Origin: JACMLC01 sp963720235
GTDB lineage: Bacteria > Acidobacteriota > Blastocatellia > Pyrinomonadales > Pyrinomonadaceae
Length of the DNA: 64,000 bases
Assembly (NCBI GenBank): GCA_963720235.1
Contig: OY970389.1
Location: 3,782,001-3,846,000 of the forward strand
Reading direction: 5' to 3'
Under the pieces are notes generated by a model. The model saw only the letters and a program-made list of their open reading frames with translations. It had not been told where the DNA came from and searched no databases. Numbering within the stretch: the first letter of the stretch is position 1; each line of letters begins with the position of its first letter. The position numbers were made by a program, and so were the translations under genes. Positions 1-8,578 of the stretch are shown piece by piece.

Positions 1-140
1 TCAAGGTGGCGCGGGCGAAGTGTTCAAGCTAGTGGCGAAGCTTTTGTTTGGCAAAACCTAACATAGCCATATCAAAGCGTCAATAAATCTATGGAGCTAG
101 TAGTGAGTTAGTTTTAAATAATAGAGAAGAAAAGAGAGTT

Positions 141-233
141 CCCGCAAAGGCGCAAAGGCGCAAAGGAAGACGCCAAGAAAGCATTCAAGATAAGTCATAG
201 CTCAACTCCTTTGCGCCTTTGCGCCTTTGCGGG
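141..233. repeat. Palindromic repeat, GCAAAGGC family, copy 1
   Basis: Perfect 27-bp inverted arms (141-167 and 207-233) built from a tandem GCGCAAAG unit enclose a short spacer with a CAAGATAAG...CTCAAC core. The same architecture recurs near 789-894, inside 34829-34984 and at 46922-47039. The first 300 bases otherwise show no gene. It is probably a non-autonomous mobile or REP-like element; it could form a long hairpin. Confidence 0.8.
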
Positions 234-354
234 AGATTCTTACGTCATATCAATTCTTAGCTGTGCGCGCTTTTGAATCTCGTGCGACTAAGGTAAATTG
301 TGTCCCACCCAGCTCGCAAACTGAACCGGACAAAATATAGCTTTGGAGGATTTC

Positions 355-762
355 ATGGCTCTCGACAATTCATTTTTCTCTATCTGGACGCCGCGCATCC
401 TGAGCGTGTTGCGAATCATCGCGGGGTTTTTGTTATTGCAGCACGGCCTGCAAAAGCTTTTCGGCTATCCGCCGTCGGCGCAGCCCAGAGGCGGGCTTGA
501 TACGCTCGGATGGATTGCCGCCGTGTTGGAATTCGGCGGCGGTCTGCTCCTCATGCTCGGACTCTTCACGCGCCCGGTGGCCTTTATTCTGTCCGGCCTG
601 ATGGCCGTCGCATACTTTATGGCCCACGCGCCCGGAGGCTTCTGGCCCATACTCAATCGCGGAGAGTTGGCCGCGCTTTACAGCTTCGTTTTTCTCTATC
701 TGGCCTTTGCAGGCGGAGGCCCGTGGAGTCTGGATAGGATGATGAGGCGCGATTATTTATAA
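355..762 (+). CDS. DoxX family membrane protein
   Basis: A 135-residue hydrophobic protein with about four membrane segments, the size and layout of the DoxX/SURF4-like family. Recognisable family features are the N-terminal R-x-x-x-G-F-x-x-x-x-H-G-x-x-K-L-F-G pattern (residues about 15-40), a central G-G-x-L-L-x-x-G-L-F-T-R segment and a C-terminal FLYLAFAG-G-G-P-W-S-L-D motif. The ATG at 355 is preferred over an in-frame TTG at 343 because GGAGG at 345-349 sits at good spacing before it. DoxX proteins are inner-membrane proteins linked to redox or sulfur metabolism in some organisms; the exact role here is unknown. It is flanked on both sides by GCAAAGGC palindromes and appears monocistronic. 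Confidence 0.85.
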   Translation: MALDNSFFSIWTPRILSVLRIIAGFLLLQHGLQKLFGYPPSAQPRGGLDTLGWIAAVLEFGGGLLLMLGLFTRPVAFILSGLMAVAYFMAHAPGGFWPILNRGELAALYSFVFLYLAFAGGGPWSLDRMMRRDYL

Positions 763-788
763 ATTGAGTTAAAGATAAAAAGACAATC

Positions 789-894
789 TCGCGCAAAGGC
801 GCAAAGGCGCAAAGAAGACACGAAGAAAGCTTTCAAGATGAGTTGACGCTCAACATCTTTGCGGCCTTCTTTGCGCCTTTGCGCCTTTGCGCGA
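789..894. repeat. Palindromic repeat, GCAAAGGC family, copy 2
   Basis: Inverted arms of 29 bp (789-817 and 866-894, perfect) with an inner GTTGACGCTCAAC hairpin. It lies directly after the DoxX gene and could act as its transcription end by folding, though there is no U tract. It shares arms and the CAAGAT core with the copy at 141-233. Confidence 0.8.
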
Positions 895-971
895 ATGTCT
901 TTTTTCTTTCTATTTCTAACTACCGGTAAAAAGACTAGCCGGGACGTGTGACTTCATTATATAATGCCTTT

Positions 972-997
972 GCCTGCGAGATTGCTTCCTCGCAGGC
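972..997 (+). terminator. Hairpin upstream of the histidine kinase
   Basis: Stem GCCTGCGAG (972-980) pairs with CTCGCAGGC (989-997) around an 8-nt loop, followed by TTT. A TATAAT hexamer sits just before it at 960-965. It could be a weak terminator or a structured leader of the downstream kinase; the sequence does not decide. Confidence 0.35.
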
Positions 998-1045
998 TTT
1001 GCCCGTCCGAAATCTTTTCTTCCTCAGCTTGAAACCCCTAACATC

Positions 1046-3073
1046 TTGAAATACTCAACGACCTCTTTCAAAACTTTACTGTTCTCGCTCCTGCTCTCTC
1101 TGCTGGCGGCGTTCGCTGTGTCCGCGCTGTGGGATGCAGGACTGCTCGCGTCCATACAGCATGTCTTTCTGCTCAGGCAGGCGGAAGCCGCAGAGATAGT
1201 TGCGCCGCAAGAGTGGATTTCGCTGCTCTTGATTCTAACGGCGGGCGTCTTCGCGGGCCTGGCTGTCGAGCGCATGGGAGCGCGGCGTGCTGTGCTCTTT
1301 ATCGCGGGCGCGATTGTCGTCGGCTGCGCGTCCAGCTTCCTCGCCTCCTACTTTTTACAGCTTGATATAGTGTTCGCGCCCGCCGCGCTCTCCGTGCTGG
1401 CCTCTGCCGCTCTGGTCCAACTGGCGCGACTCTGGCAAGTGGACTTGATGCTTGCGCGCAACATGCGGCACGTCGCCGCGCAGACGCACGCGCTCGAAGG
1501 CGGCGCGGCCAACGCGCGTTTGATGAGCGGACTCAGATTGCTTGAGACTGTGCTGCCGCTCGAAGAGGCTGTGATTTTTCAGCCGGATGAGAATAATCAT
1601 CTGGCTCCGGCTGCGCGCTTGCGGCAGGAGACGACGGGCGCGCCGGAAGCGAAAACACACTTTGCGTGGCGCGAGGGCGTGGAGTTGTGCGAGCGCGCGG
1701 TCAAGGCTGGCAAGATGATGATGATGATGGCAGAGACCGGCGACGGCCCTGCGAGCATCGCTCTCCCGCTCAGGCATGAAGGGCGCGCTGTAGGAGCTCT
1801 GCTCGTGCGTCTCTATGAAGGATTTGACGAGAGCGATAGGCCGCTGCTCGCGGCTGTGAGCGCGCAGATGGCGCGCAACTTCCAGCGCGAAGAAGCGCGC
1901 AAGCAGGTTTTAGAAAAAGATTTTTTTGACTTCATCTCCGTTCATGCGGCAGAGCGCAGGCTCGCCTCTTTCGGCATCGTGAGCGGCCTCATGACAGAGC
2001 AGCGTTTCGGCGCGCAGGCTCTCGCGGAGAATTCTGACGGGCATGCTGTCGCGTATCTGGATGGCACGCTCGCTTATGTTAATCCGACGATGCTCAAGGC
2101 CGCGCGACTGACGGAGGATTTGGCGCGCAAGCTGGACATCTTCGGCCTGCTGGATCTTTTTCGCACGGGAGTTTTTGACGAGCCTTCCATAGCCGTGCGC
2201 CGCGTGCTGCAAACAGGAGACGCATACGAGCGTGAGTTGCATTACGTCGAGCGCAATCAAACTCTGGAGTTGCGCATCGCTCTGATTACAGAACGCGCGC
2301 GTGGAGTCGAAGAGAGCGAAGAAAGCGCGCCGCAACCGCTCTGCCTCTCCGTCACAATCAGAGACGTGACGCGCATCAAGGAATATGAAAAATTAAAGAG
2401 CGACATGATTTCCTTGATGTCGCACGAACTGCGCACGCCGATTACCAGCATCAACGGCTTTGCGGAACTGCTGGCGATGGACGAAACCATTCCAGAAGAA
2501 TCGCGCGAGTTTCTGACAATCATCTCCAATGAATCGCAACGCCTCTCGCGGATGATTAACACCTTCCTCGCCGTCACGCAGCTTGAAGCGGCAGACAAAC
2601 AGGAGGTCTTGAAGATTCCGCTCAAGCTCAATGATGTGGTGCGCGAAACCTTAACCAGCCTGCAACCGGTCGCCAAGAAAAAACGCATCCGCCTGATAGA
2701 GCAACCGGCTTCGCGCATGCCGCCGGTAGCAGCGGACAAGAGCCTCATCACACAGGTCGTCGCCAATCTCGTCGGCAACGCCATCAAGTACAGCCCTGAG
2801 CGCACGACCGTCACAGTCTCGACAGTGCTCGAAGCAGATGCTGTGCGCGTGCAGGTCGAAGACAGAGGTTATGGCATCCCGCCTGAATCCATTGATAAGG
2901 TCTGGGAAAAATTTTATCGCGTGGCGCGCGACGGGCAGGAGAAGGATGAAGAGTCAACCGGACTCGGCCTCGCCTTTGTGCGCGAAGTCGTAGAGCAGCA
3001 CGGCGGCGAAGTCCTTGTCGAATCCGAAGTCGGACGCGGCTCGACTTTTAGCTTTACCTTACCGAGACTGTAA
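1046..3073 (+). CDS. Membrane sensor histidine kinase (GAF-PAS-HisKA-HATPase)
   Basis: A 675-residue hybrid-input sensor kinase. Four hydrophobic segments occupy about residues 8-130. They are followed by a GAF-like domain (about 155-285), a PAS-like domain (about 325-440), a HisKA dimerisation domain with SHELRTP (phospho-acceptor His460) and a HATPase domain. The latter has its N box around Asn578 (NAIKYS) and G boxes DRGYGIPP and STGLGLAF near the C terminus. It should autophosphorylate and pass phosphate to a separate response regulator, since no receiver domain is present and no regulator gene adjoins. The start is a TTG: no ATG precedes the first membrane helix and the ribosome site is weak, so the exact start is uncertain. 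A run of five Met codons (KMMMMMAE) lies in the GAF region. Confidence 0.92.
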   Translation: MKYSTTSFKTLLFSLLLSLLAAFAVSALWDAGLLASIQHVFLLRQAEAAEIVAPQEWISLLLILTAGVFAGLAVERMGARRAVLFIAGAIVVGCASSFLASYFLQLDIVFAPAALSVLASAALVQLARLWQVDLMLARNMRHVAAQTHALEGGAANARLMSGLRLLETVLPLEEAVIFQPDENNHLAPAARLRQETTGAPEAKTHFAWREGVELCERAVKAGKMMMMMAETGDGPASIALPLRHEGRAVGALLVRLYEGFDESDRPLLAAVSAQMARNFQREEARKQVLEKDFFDFISVHAAERRLASFGIVSGLMTEQRFGAQALAENSDGHAVAYLDGTLAYVNPTMLKAARLTEDLARKLDIFGLLDLFRTGVFDEPSIAVRRVLQTGDAYERELHYVERNQTLELRIALITERARGVEESEESAPQPLCLSVTIRDVTRIKEYEKLKSDMISLMSHELRTPITSINGFAELLAMDETIPEESREFLTIISNESQRLSRMINTFLAVTQLEAADKQEVLKIPLKLNDVVRETLTSLQPVAKKKRIRLIEQPASRMPPVAADKSLITQVVANLVGNAIKYSPERTTVTVSTVLEADAVRVQVEDRGYGIPPESIDKVWEKFYRVARDGQEKDEESTGLGLAFVREVVEQHGGEVLVESEVGRGSTFSFTLPRL

Positions 3074-3115
3074 AGTATATGAGTTAGACTTAAGCAGCAG
3101 TGGATGCTGCATCGC

Positions 3116-3300
3116 AGCCCCGCCAGGGGCGACATGTAGTAGCCCCGCGCGTTAGCGCGGGGACATGCGCACCGCACACAAACCGAGCCCCTTTAGGGGC
3201 GGCACAAACTGTGTCGCCCCTAAAGGGGCTCATTATTTATCTATACTGCTAAACCCACGACTTACGTCGTGGGCTACTACATGTCGCCCCTGGCGGGGCT
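3116..3300. repeat. Cluster of nested palindromes
   Basis: A perfect 30-bp inverted repeat (3116-3145 and 3271-3300) encloses further palindromes: a CCGCGCG/CGCGCGG-type hairpin near 3143-3162, a 17-bp perfect inverted repeat at 3185-3201/3215-3231, and CCCACGAC/GTCGTGGG at 3254-3261/3266-3273. It fills the gap between the convergent kinase and SET genes. It may serve as a bidirectional terminator, but the composite layout is that of a dispersed repeat. Confidence 0.75.
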
Positions 3301-3329
3301 TAACGAAATCAAGTCTTTCTTGTCTCGAA

Positions 3330-3755
3330 TTACCTTTTTGATTTTTGCCTTTTATTAATCGTGCCTCGACACTTCTCTGCGCCGCAGGTGCAACGCTTGT
3401 CGTCGTCGTGCCATGTGACTTGATAATCCACAGTGATTTCTTCGCCGGGTTGGATGTCGCGGAGTGCGAAGAAGATTATGTGGCCGCGCACGCTCATCAT
3501 GAAGGCGTTGGGCTGGCAGGAATGGTTGATGTAGTGTGTGCCGTTGCCGCCGCGCGCGCCGTCGAGGCTCCAACGCTCGTCAACGCCGCAGATGCGCAGC
3601 TTGCGACGACTCGCGCGCCTGCGCGCTTCTGCATTCGTGATTCGCTCTCCGGTGTACTCTGCTATTTTCCTGCGATAAGGAAAAAGGATTGTGGCAAAGC
3701 AGCCCTTGCCGTTGATGGGCGACTCTTTGATGGCAAGTCCTTGCGCGAGCTTCAT
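3330..3755 (-). CDS. SET-domain protein (putative lysine methyltransferase)
   Basis: A 141-residue compact SET domain. Visible hallmarks are the N-terminal G-x-G-C-F-A segment, the cofactor/lysine-channel motif NHSCQPN (residues 77-83), the GEEITVDY motif with the catalytic Tyr, and a C-terminal post-SET-like C-x-C-x4-C cysteine set. SET enzymes transfer a methyl group from S-adenosylmethionine to lysine; the bacterial substrate is unknown. Only 9 bases separate it from the upstream secreted-protein gene, so the two are probably cotranscribed. There is no signal peptide, so it is likely cytoplasmic. The basic C terminus (KRQKSKR) might help substrate or nucleic acid contact. The family call is confident, the substrate unknown. 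Confidence 0.88.
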   Translation of the reverse strand: MKLAQGLAIKESPINGKGCFATILFPYRRKIAEYTGERITNAEARRRASRRKLRICGVDERWSLDGARGGNGTHYINHSCQPNAFMMSVRGHIIFFALRDIQPGEEITVDYQVTWHDDDKRCTCGAEKCRGTINKRQKSKR

Positions 3756-3764
3756 AGAAAAGTT

Positions 3765-4283
3765 TTATTTGAGAGCGAAGCTGCGCGCGATGCCGTCCGT
3801 CTGATTGCGTATCCGCGCAAGCTGGTCGCGCAGGCCCGTGAAGTGCAGAATGTAAACTGTGCGTTTGTCTGCCTGTAGATAATAGACGCGTCCGACCATC
3901 TGCTTGCCCGAATAGGTATATTCGTAAGAGGTGGTCACGCCCGACAGATGGCCCGCGAATCTTTCCTCTTTGCCATCAACATAGCCTGGACGAAAACGCA
4001 GCTTCTCGTCCTTGTCGCGCGCCGCTACATCTGTGGGAGTGACGCCCGCTTCGACCATCTCTTTGCGAATCTGTAAATAGCCGTCGAGTCTATCGCCGTA
4101 GATAAATTCCGCGTGTTGCTGCATGCCGTCAGGCCGCGCGACGACGCGCCACGTTGGGCTTGGAAGCTCCAAAGTGTAATCCACTTTGTCATCCGTAAAA
4201 GTCTTCGACTGCGCCGCGACGCTTGCGGACAAAGCGAGCGCAGAAAGGAACACTGTGGCAAGAGAGACTGTCAGGCGTCGCAT
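3765..4283 (-). CDS. Secreted protein of unknown function
   Basis: A 172-residue protein with a clear signal peptide (about residues 1-23, ending SVAAQ) followed by a soluble domain rich in beta-type sequence, with no catalytic motif I can name. The ATG at 4283 is chosen over longer in-frame starts because it gives a complete signal peptide and has AGGAG about 8 bases upstream. The mature protein is probably periplasmic. It lies between rph and the SET-domain gene in the same direction, with only 9 bases to the latter. Confidence 0.75.
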   Translation of the reverse strand: MRRLTVSLATVFLSALALSASVAAQSKTFTDDKVDYTLELPSPTWRVVARPDGMQQHAEFIYGDRLDGYLQIRKEMVEAGVTPTDVAARDKDEKLRFRPGYVDGKEERFAGHLSGVTTSYEYTYSGKQMVGRVYYLQADKRTVYILHFTGLRDQLARIRNQTDGIARSFALK

Positions 4284-4418
4284 GATTTCTAAAACTCCTT
4301 TGAAGTTTGGGGCCAGTAGCAGGTGAATTTTGCGAGTCTCAGATGTTAAGTCAAAACCGTTTGCAGAATTGATAAAATCACAACCCTTTTGATGCACGGC
4401 TCACGCACCGTCGTTGCC

Positions 4419-4536
4419 AAGAGCAAGGATGAAGGCGGAAGGCGGAAGGCGGAAGGAAATGCTATTTGAGATTGAAAGCTTCAAGCTTAAACAGTATGCC
4501 TTTCATCCTTCCGCCTTGCTTTTCATCCTTGCTCTT
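4419..4536. repeat. Hairpin repeat with ATGC...TTGAAGC core, copy 1
   Basis: Outer arms AAGAGCAAGGATGAA (4419-4433) and its exact complement (4522-4536) flank GGAAGGC tandem units and a core reading ATGCTATTTGAGATTGAAAGC. The core matches that of the copy at 52731-52831, which instead has ATGATGA tandem arms. The right arm overlaps the last codons and stop of rph (stop at 4523-4525), so it may also act as the rph transcription end. Confidence 0.7.
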
Positions 4537-5254
4537 CAAGCACTTCGCGCTGGATGGCGACGAGTTGTTCGATGCCAACTCGTGCAAGCTCAAGCAGGTC
4601 ATCCATCTCTGCGCGTGTGAAGGGCTCGCGCTCGGCTGTACCCTGCACTTCTATGAAGCGGCCATCACCCGCGCAGATGACATTCATATCAACTTCTGCG
4701 CGCGAATCTTCTACATAATTTAAGTCTAGGAGCGGCACACGATCCAGAAGGCCGACGCTGATGGCCGCGACTTCGCTTCTGATTGGCAGGCGCGTGATGC
4801 GGCCTGCGCGTCGCAAGTGCTGGCAGGCGAGTGCGAAGGCGACGTAAGCTCCTGTGATGGAAGCCGTGCGCGTGCCGCCGTCCGCCTGCAAGACATCGCA
4901 ATCGAGCGTAATCGTCCGCTCGCCAATCAAAGACATGTCTGCAATCGCGCGCAACGAGCGGCCAATCAATCTTTGTATCTCATGCGTGCGCCCGGAAGGG
5001 CCGCCGCGCCCGGTCTCGCGCGGAGTGCGCTGCAAGGTTGCGCGCGGGAGCATGGCGTATTCGGCAGTCACCCAGCCCTGCCCGCGATTGCGCAGGAAGG
5101 GCGGCACACGTTCTTCTATGGAAGCCGTGCAGATGACACGCGTCTGGCCCACTTCAATCAGCGCAGAGCCCTCTGCGTGCGGCTGGAATCCGGGCGTGAT
5201 ACGCACCGGCCTCAGTTCATCCGCGCGCCGCCCGTCACTTCGCACAAAGCTCAT
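4523..5254 (-). CDS. rph: Ribonuclease PH
   Basis: 243 residues, full length for the family. RNase PH is a phosphorolytic 3'-5' exoribonuclease that trims tRNA 3' ends with inorganic phosphate and acts as a hexamer. Family hallmarks are the N-terminal SDGRRADELRP, the VICTASIEERVPPFLR segment, GWVTAEYAMLPRAT, the RTHEIQRLIGRSLRA motif (phosphate/RNA-binding arginines) and CDVLQADGGTRTASI. Its start overlaps the 3' end of murI by 20 bases, indicating an operon. Its 3' end is overlapped by a hairpin repeat. Confidence 0.97.
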   Translation of the reverse strand: MSFVRSDGRRADELRPVRITPGFQPHAEGSALIEVGQTRVICTASIEERVPPFLRNRGQGWVTAEYAMLPRATLQRTPRETGRGGPSGRTHEIQRLIGRSLRAIADMSLIGERTITLDCDVLQADGGTRTASITGAYVAFALACQHLRRAGRITRLPIRSEVAAISVGLLDRVPLLDLNYVEDSRAEVDMNVICAGDGRFIEVQGTAEREPFTRAEMDDLLELARVGIEQLVAIQREVLEEQG

Positions 5255-6098
5255 CTTGCCCCCAGACTTCTACGGCCTCTAACACAGAAGGCGCGCTTCC
5301 CAAAAATCTCTCCGCAACGCGCGCGAAACGCGCCGCCGCATCCGTGACATAAAAATGATCCAAATCGTCGCATAACTCTCTCTCGCTCGTGCTCTCCGCC
5401 GCACTCGCCTCGCTTGCTAATCCTTTTGTCTCAAGCAGCGCGCAGACATCCATCGCCGCGGCCTCGCCGGAATCTATCAAGCGCACGCTCTGGCCCATTG
5501 TCTCCTGAATCACTTCGCGCAGGATTGGATAATGCGTGCAACCGAGGACGAGCGTGTCAACGTTCGCGCGCTTAATGTCTTTCAGATATTTCGCGGCAAT
5601 CGAGCGCGCTTCATCCGAATTGGCCCAACCTTCTTCCGCGAGTGAGACAAAGAGCGGGCAAGCCTCTTCTATGACCTGCGCGTGCGGAGCGAGCCGCGCA
5701 ATCGCTTTGCTATAAGCTTTGCTCTCGACAGTCGCTTCCGTAGCGATGACTCCGACTCTCAAACTTTCCGAAGCTGCGACAGCCGCGCGCGCTCCGGGTT
5801 CTATCACGCCGATGACATCCACGCCGACGCACTTGCGTATCGCCGGAAGCGCGAGAGCAGAGGCAGTGTTGCAGGCGACGACCAGCAGCTTGATGCCATG
5901 CACGTCCAGAAAACGCGAGTTCTCGACAGCATATCTTTCAACCGTCGCCAACGATTTCGTCCCGTAAGGAATCCGCGCAGTGTCGCCCAGATAAACGAAA
6001 TGCTCGTCCGGCAAAGCCGCGTGCAAAGCTCTATAGACGGTCAGGCCGCCGACGCCGCTATCAAAGATTCCGATGGGCAGATTGCTCTTTAGAGTCAT
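5235..6098 (-). CDS. murI: Glutamate racemase
   Basis: 287 residues. The enzyme makes D-glutamate for peptidoglycan by two-base racemisation. The two catalytic cysteines are visible in VVACNTAS (Cys76) and LGCTHYP (Cys187), together with the N-terminal IGIFDSGVGGLTV and YLGDTARIPYG motifs. Length is normal apart from a short extra C-terminal tail after the last conserved region. It is cytoplasmic, overlaps rph by 20 bases and lies about 100 bases after malQ in the same direction. Confidence 0.97.
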   Translation of the reverse strand: MTLKSNLPIGIFDSGVGGLTVYRALHAALPDEHFVYLGDTARIPYGTKSLATVERYAVENSRFLDVHGIKLLVVACNTASALALPAIRKCVGVDVIGVIEPGARAAVAASESLRVGVIATEATVESKAYSKAIARLAPHAQVIEEACPLFVSLAEEGWANSDEARSIAAKYLKDIKRANVDTLVLGCTHYPILREVIQETMGQSVRLIDSGEAAAMDVCALLETKGLASEASAAESTSERELCDDLDHFYVTDAAARFARVAERFLGSAPSVLEAVEVWGQDELCAK

Positions 6099-6199
6099 AC
6101 AGATGAGAGTGATGCCAACTCGAACTTATCTGCTGCGAGTATCGCAAGAAATAGCGCGGGTGTCACGCGCCGCATGTGAGCGCAAGAGAGACGACGCGG

Positions 6200-7720
6200 C
6201 TATCCAGCCTTTCGTCCATAAAGCTCGCACATCTCACGCAGACGCTCTGCCAGCTTGTCTGTCAAATTTTCCGGGCGAAAACGCCAACTCCAATTTCCGT
6301 CCATCGTCGCAGGAAGATTCATGCGCCCCTCATGCCCTAGCCCCAGCATATCCTGCAAGGGCGTGATGGCAGTCTCCGCGACAGATGAAAACGACGCGCG
6401 CATCATGTCCCAGTGAATCTCTTTGCCGTCCGAGCCCAGATACTTGAGACAATGCTCGCGCGTGCGCTCGTCCAGAGAGTCAAACCAGCCGCGCGCGGTC
6501 GGGTTGTCATGTGTGCCTGTGTAGGCTATGAAATTGCTTGCGTAGTTGTGCGGCAGGTGCAAATTGTGCGCGTCGCCGCCAAAGGCGAATTGCAGCACGC
6601 GCATGCCGGGAAAACCAAACTCGTCGCGCAGTGCTTCGACATCCGGCGTAATCTCTCCCAAATCTTCCGCAATCACAGACAACTCTTCAATGGCAGCCTT
6701 GAGCGCAATGAACAACTCGCGGCCCGGCGCGTTGACCCACGAGCCATGCTCCGCAGTCTGGTTTCCACTCGGCACTTCCCAAGCGGCTGCGAAACCGCGA
6801 AAGTGGTCGAGCCGCACGATGTCGAACATCGCAAGCATGGCGCGCATGCGCTCAATCCACCACTTGAAACCATCTTCGCGCATGCGCTGCCAATCATAAA
6901 TCGGATTGCCCCACAGTTGTCCGGTCTTGCTAAAGAAGTCCGGCGGAACTCCGGCCACGAAACGCGAGCGTCCATACTCATCGAGCTTGAAAAGCTGCTG
7001 ATGCGTCCACACGTCCGCCGAATCATGCGCGACGAAGAGTGGCATGTCTCCTATGACCTTGATGCCGCGCTCGTGGCACACGGCTTTTATCTCAGACCAT
7101 TGTTTGAAGAAAAGATATTGATAAAACTTCTGCGCATTGACTTCATCGCGCAGCTTTGCTCTGGCCCTCTCAAGCGCGTCTGCTTCGCGCTTCACCAATT
7201 CGGATTCCCAGGTGTTCCAGGCCCGTCCGTCATGCGCGTCCTTGAGCGCGCGAAAGAGCGCGTAATCATCCAGCCACGAGGCGGCCTGCGCGCAGAAATC
7301 CACGAAACCTTTGCGCAAGGCTGCGTCAGTCGAACTCTGAAAATTGTCGTAAGCTTTTTTGAGCAGTAACTTTTTAAAATCATGCACAGGGCCGTACTGG
7401 ACACGCTCTGCCGCGAAGGCCGTATGAGATTGCAGGTCTGTGTTTGAGAGCAATGCTGTCTGGACCAGACGATGCGGGCTGATGAGCAGTGTGTTTCCGG
7501 CAAACGCGGAGAAGCATTGATACGGAGAATCGCCGTAGCCCGTCGGCCCCAGAGGCAAGACCTGCCAGTAGCTCTGGCTGCTCAATGAGAGAAACTCTAT
7601 GAAGCTCAGTGCTTCATCTCCGAAATCTCCGATGCCGAATTCGCCCGGCAGCGAAGTCGGGTGCAGCAGGATGCCGCTCGCTCTTGGAAAATTCACATTC
7701 ACTCCCGAAACGAATTTCAA
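6200..7720 (-). CDS. malQ: 4-alpha-glucanotransferase (amylomaltase, GH77)
   Basis: About 506 residues, normal for bacterial amylomaltase. It transfers alpha-1,4-glucan segments between maltodextrins or glycogen chains. Hallmarks are the N-terminal GILLHPTSLPG, GYGDSPYQCFSAFAGN, the nucleophile region VRLDHFRGF, the acid/base region IAEDLG and TGTHDNPT. The start is uncertain: TTG 7720 opens the frame, and a GTG at 7696 has CGGGAG upstream and would remove eight residues. It is cytoplasmic, first of a leftward run with murI and rph, and begins just downstream of the tmRNA gene. Confidence 0.95.
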   Translation of the reverse strand: MKFVSGVNVNFPRASGILLHPTSLPGEFGIGDFGDEALSFIEFLSLSSQSYWQVLPLGPTGYGDSPYQCFSAFAGNTLLISPHRLVQTALLSNTDLQSHTAFAAERVQYGPVHDFKKLLLKKAYDNFQSSTDAALRKGFVDFCAQAASWLDDYALFRALKDAHDGRAWNTWESELVKREADALERARAKLRDEVNAQKFYQYLFFKQWSEIKAVCHERGIKVIGDMPLFVAHDSADVWTHQQLFKLDEYGRSRFVAGVPPDFFSKTGQLWGNPIYDWQRMREDGFKWWIERMRAMLAMFDIVRLDHFRGFAAAWEVPSGNQTAEHGSWVNAPGRELFIALKAAIEELSVIAEDLGEITPDVEALRDEFGFPGMRVLQFAFGGDAHNLHLPHNYASNFIAYTGTHDNPTARGWFDSLDERTREHCLKYLGSDGKEIHWDMMRASFSSVAETAITPLQDMLGLGHEGRMNLPATMDGNWSWRFRPENLTDKLAERLREMCELYGRKAG

Positions 7721-7797
7721 ATTTGAAATCTCAAATCTCAGATTCTTTGTAGTTTAGAGGCAAAGAGGATTTTCGTGAAGTTAATGGAAAGAAAGAT

Positions 7798-8190
7798 TGG
7801 TGGAGGCGCCGAGAATTGAACTCGGATCCAAAAGCCGTCGCCGATGCCCTCTACATGCTTAGTCGTTTCTCTTTTCGCAAAGACCCGAAGGCCGTTGCGG
7901 CTTTCGCTCTGCGCAAAGTCTGTGAAACGACAAGACCTCTGCAAGAGCTAGTCCGACTTTATCTTGCGCGCTGCCACGGACCGAAGAAGCGCGCCAGCTC
8001 AACTGTGTGACATCTCACTCCGCGCGTATGAGCAACTTGCGGCGAGACGCTCGGTGCTTAATTAGGCAGCGAGAGCCAATTCTGAATTATTGGCAATTGT
8101 TGTTTCTCCACGCTTTTTAACGAGCTGCATGAAGGAGCCCGGCATGCATTCACCAGACGAGCATGACTCCTGTCGAAGCCTGTCGCCCCC
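7798..8190 (-). ncRNA. ssrA: tmRNA (ssrA)
   Basis: One-piece tmRNA of about 393 nt that rescues stalled ribosomes and tags the nascent peptides. The 5' end GGGGGCGACAGGCTTCGACA (from 8190) pairs with the 3' acceptor ...CGCCTCCACCA, whose CCA is encoded at 7798-7800. A T-arm GTTCAATTC-like loop precedes the acceptor. The tag reading frame is at 8094-8062 and encodes ANNSELALAA followed by TAA TTAA. The tag ends in the usual ALAA protease signal. No split (permuted) form is needed to explain the sequence. Confidence 0.95.
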
Positions 8191-8257
8191 CTTGAAAGCA
8201 ATTTCAAGTATAGCTTTTGATGCCGTTCACGGTCAAAACGTGCGCCGTTTCAAAAGC

Positions 8258-8578
8258 CTATAAATTCCCGTTGCGCCGTTCACTGATATATCGCTCAACT
8301 ACATTAATCAAATCATTGAGCCGCTTATCAGTTCGGGAGAGATTGGCTTCCGTCGTCGCCTGTGCAACGGCTATCGCGCCCACCAGTCTATGAAGGCTCT
8401 CCTGAGATTCGGCCAGTTTATCTAATCTTTCGCTGAGCCGGTTGTCGTTCTCTTCGAGACGCACGAAGTTCTCTTCAAGACGCGCGAAGTTCTCTTGCAA
8501 AAGCTGTTGGTTGACTGAGAACTGCGCTTGCTGCGCCAGAATGAACTGTATTGTGGTCTGCATCTCTTCGTTGGTCAT
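8258..8578 (-). CDS. Small coiled-coil protein
   Basis: 106 residues, strongly helical. Heptad-like repeats of the pattern LEENFxRLEEN run through residues about 25-60, followed by a second helical stretch. There are no cysteines, membrane segments or signal peptide. The composition and tandem heptads suggest a coiled-coil oligomerisation protein or a tail-fibre-like stalk; no function can be assigned. It lies alone between tmRNA and the PBP gene. Confidence 0.6.
   Translation of the reverse strand: MTNEEMQTTIQFILAQQAQFSVNQQLLQENFARLEENFVRLEENDNRLSERLDKLAESQESLHRLVGAIAVAQATTEANLSRTDKRLNDLINVVERYISERRNGNL

Noticed and set aside
141..233. Possible CRISPR array
   Set aside because: The GCAAAGG units are contiguous tandems in inverted arms without unique spacers of regular length, and no cas gene is present.
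6413..7369. 318-codon plus-strand frame opposite malQ
   Set aside because: It is the shadow of malQ; the amylomaltase motifs on the minus strand are unambiguous.
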